NCBI GenBank assembly: GCA_016867655.1 | Contig: VGJA01000062.1 | Coordinates: 1-6,331, forward strand | Source: Candidatus Altarchaeales archaeon | GTDB lineage: Archaea; Altiarchaeota; Altiarchaeia; IMC4; SCGC-AAA252-I15 | Length of the DNA: 6,331 nt | Direction of reading: 5' to 3' | Shown here: positions 6,140-6,331 of the stretch, piece by piece | Numbering within the stretch: position 1 is the stretch's first letter | Layout of the letters: every line of letters begins with the position of its first letter | Made by a program: the position numbers and the translations under genes | Notes under the pieces: model-generated | Database searches by the model: none | What the model was told of the DNA's origin: nothing | What the model saw: the letters and a program-made list of their open reading frames with translations, nothing else

Positions 6140-6162
6140 CCCAACCTCAATAATAATGTTAC

Positions 6163-6331
6163 GTGAATCATATTAAGCCGTTGGCCAGGATTGCCAGAGG
6201 AATGCTGTATGCCACCGCAGGCATAGCAATAGCGCGGTTCCTGAACTACATATTCAGGTTCATCATAGCAAGGCTTGGTCCGGCAGACTACGGGCTCTAC
6301 TCCATAGGCTCTGCAGTTCTTGAACTGGCAG
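6163..6331 (+). CDS. Wzx-type polysaccharide flippase, N-terminal part (3' truncated by window)
   Basis: The frame runs off the window after 56 codons. The translation has the N-terminal pattern of oligosaccharide flippases of the MOP/PST (Wzx, RfbX) superfamily: a short basic start (NHIKPLARIARG), the first membrane segment (MLYATAGIAIARFLNYIFRF), then the family-typical IIARLGPADYGLYSIG and the start of the second segment. Full members have about 400-500 residues and 12-14 helices, and they flip lipid-linked repeat units across the cytoplasmic membrane. GTG 6163 is chosen because an in-frame TAA lies at 6154-6156 and a TATA-like box is placed for it; TTG 6181 or ATG 6202 are possible, but ATG 6202 would remove the usual basic leader. 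It is divergent from the Wzy-like gene, and the pairing of flippase with polymerase supports a Wzx/Wzy-type assembly route. Confidence 0.8.
   Translation, partial: MNHIKPLARIARGMLYATAGIAIARFLNYIFRFIIARLGPADYGLYSIGSAVLELA

Noticed and set aside
5817..6176. 119-codon Lys/Arg/Asn-rich open frame on the + strand
   Set aside because: It is the complement of the hydrophobic N-terminal segments of the Wzy-like gene; poly-basic shadows are expected there. It also runs through the divergent promoter gap.

Overview
The window looks like part of a surface-polysaccharide (S-layer glycan, capsule or exopolysaccharide) gene cluster, most likely from an archaeon. The archaeal call is an inference. Arg is mostly AGA/AGG and Ile often ATA. 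A DUF354 protein is encoded. Start-proximal GAGG(T) Shine-Dalgarno sites occur inside the operon, while the divergently placed flippase start has no Shine-Dalgarno site and instead a TATTTAA box centred 27 bases upstream, as in archaeal leaderless promoters. A thermophilic bacterium is not excluded, and I cannot name a lineage.

Layout: bases 3-4842 (+) form one tight operon, which enters the window already under way. It holds the C-terminal part of a DUF354 GT-B-fold protein; after a 73-base purine-rich spacer, a radical SAM protein with a cysteine-rich auxiliary-cluster domain; a CapK/PaaK-type adenylate-forming ligase (4-base ATGA overlap); a GT4 glycosyltransferase (5-base gap); and a class I SAM-dependent methyltransferase (4-base ATGA overlap). 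A multi-spanning O-antigen ligase/polymerase-family (Wzy-like) protein, 6118-4811 (-), runs tail-to-tail into the methyltransferase and shares 32 bp of coding sequence with it. After a 44-bp divergent promoter gap, a Wzx-type flippase gene begins at 6163 (+) and runs off the window end. No stretch over 300 bases lacks a gene. I saw no tRNA, rRNA, CRISPR array or insertion sequence.

How the genes could work together (inference): glycosyltransferases build a lipid-linked repeat unit, which may be modified by the methyltransferase and by the radical SAM/ligase pair; Wzx exports the unit and the Wzy-like protein polymerises it or transfers it. The least explained part is the translationally coupled radical SAM + CapK pair, whose chemistry in glycan clusters is not settled to my knowledge. 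Also notable are short G-tracts. One lies directly after an out-of-frame ATG with the best-placed Shine-Dalgarno site of the radical SAM gene. Two G7 tracts lie inside the radical SAM and glycosyltransferase genes, where loss of a single G would bring an early stop.
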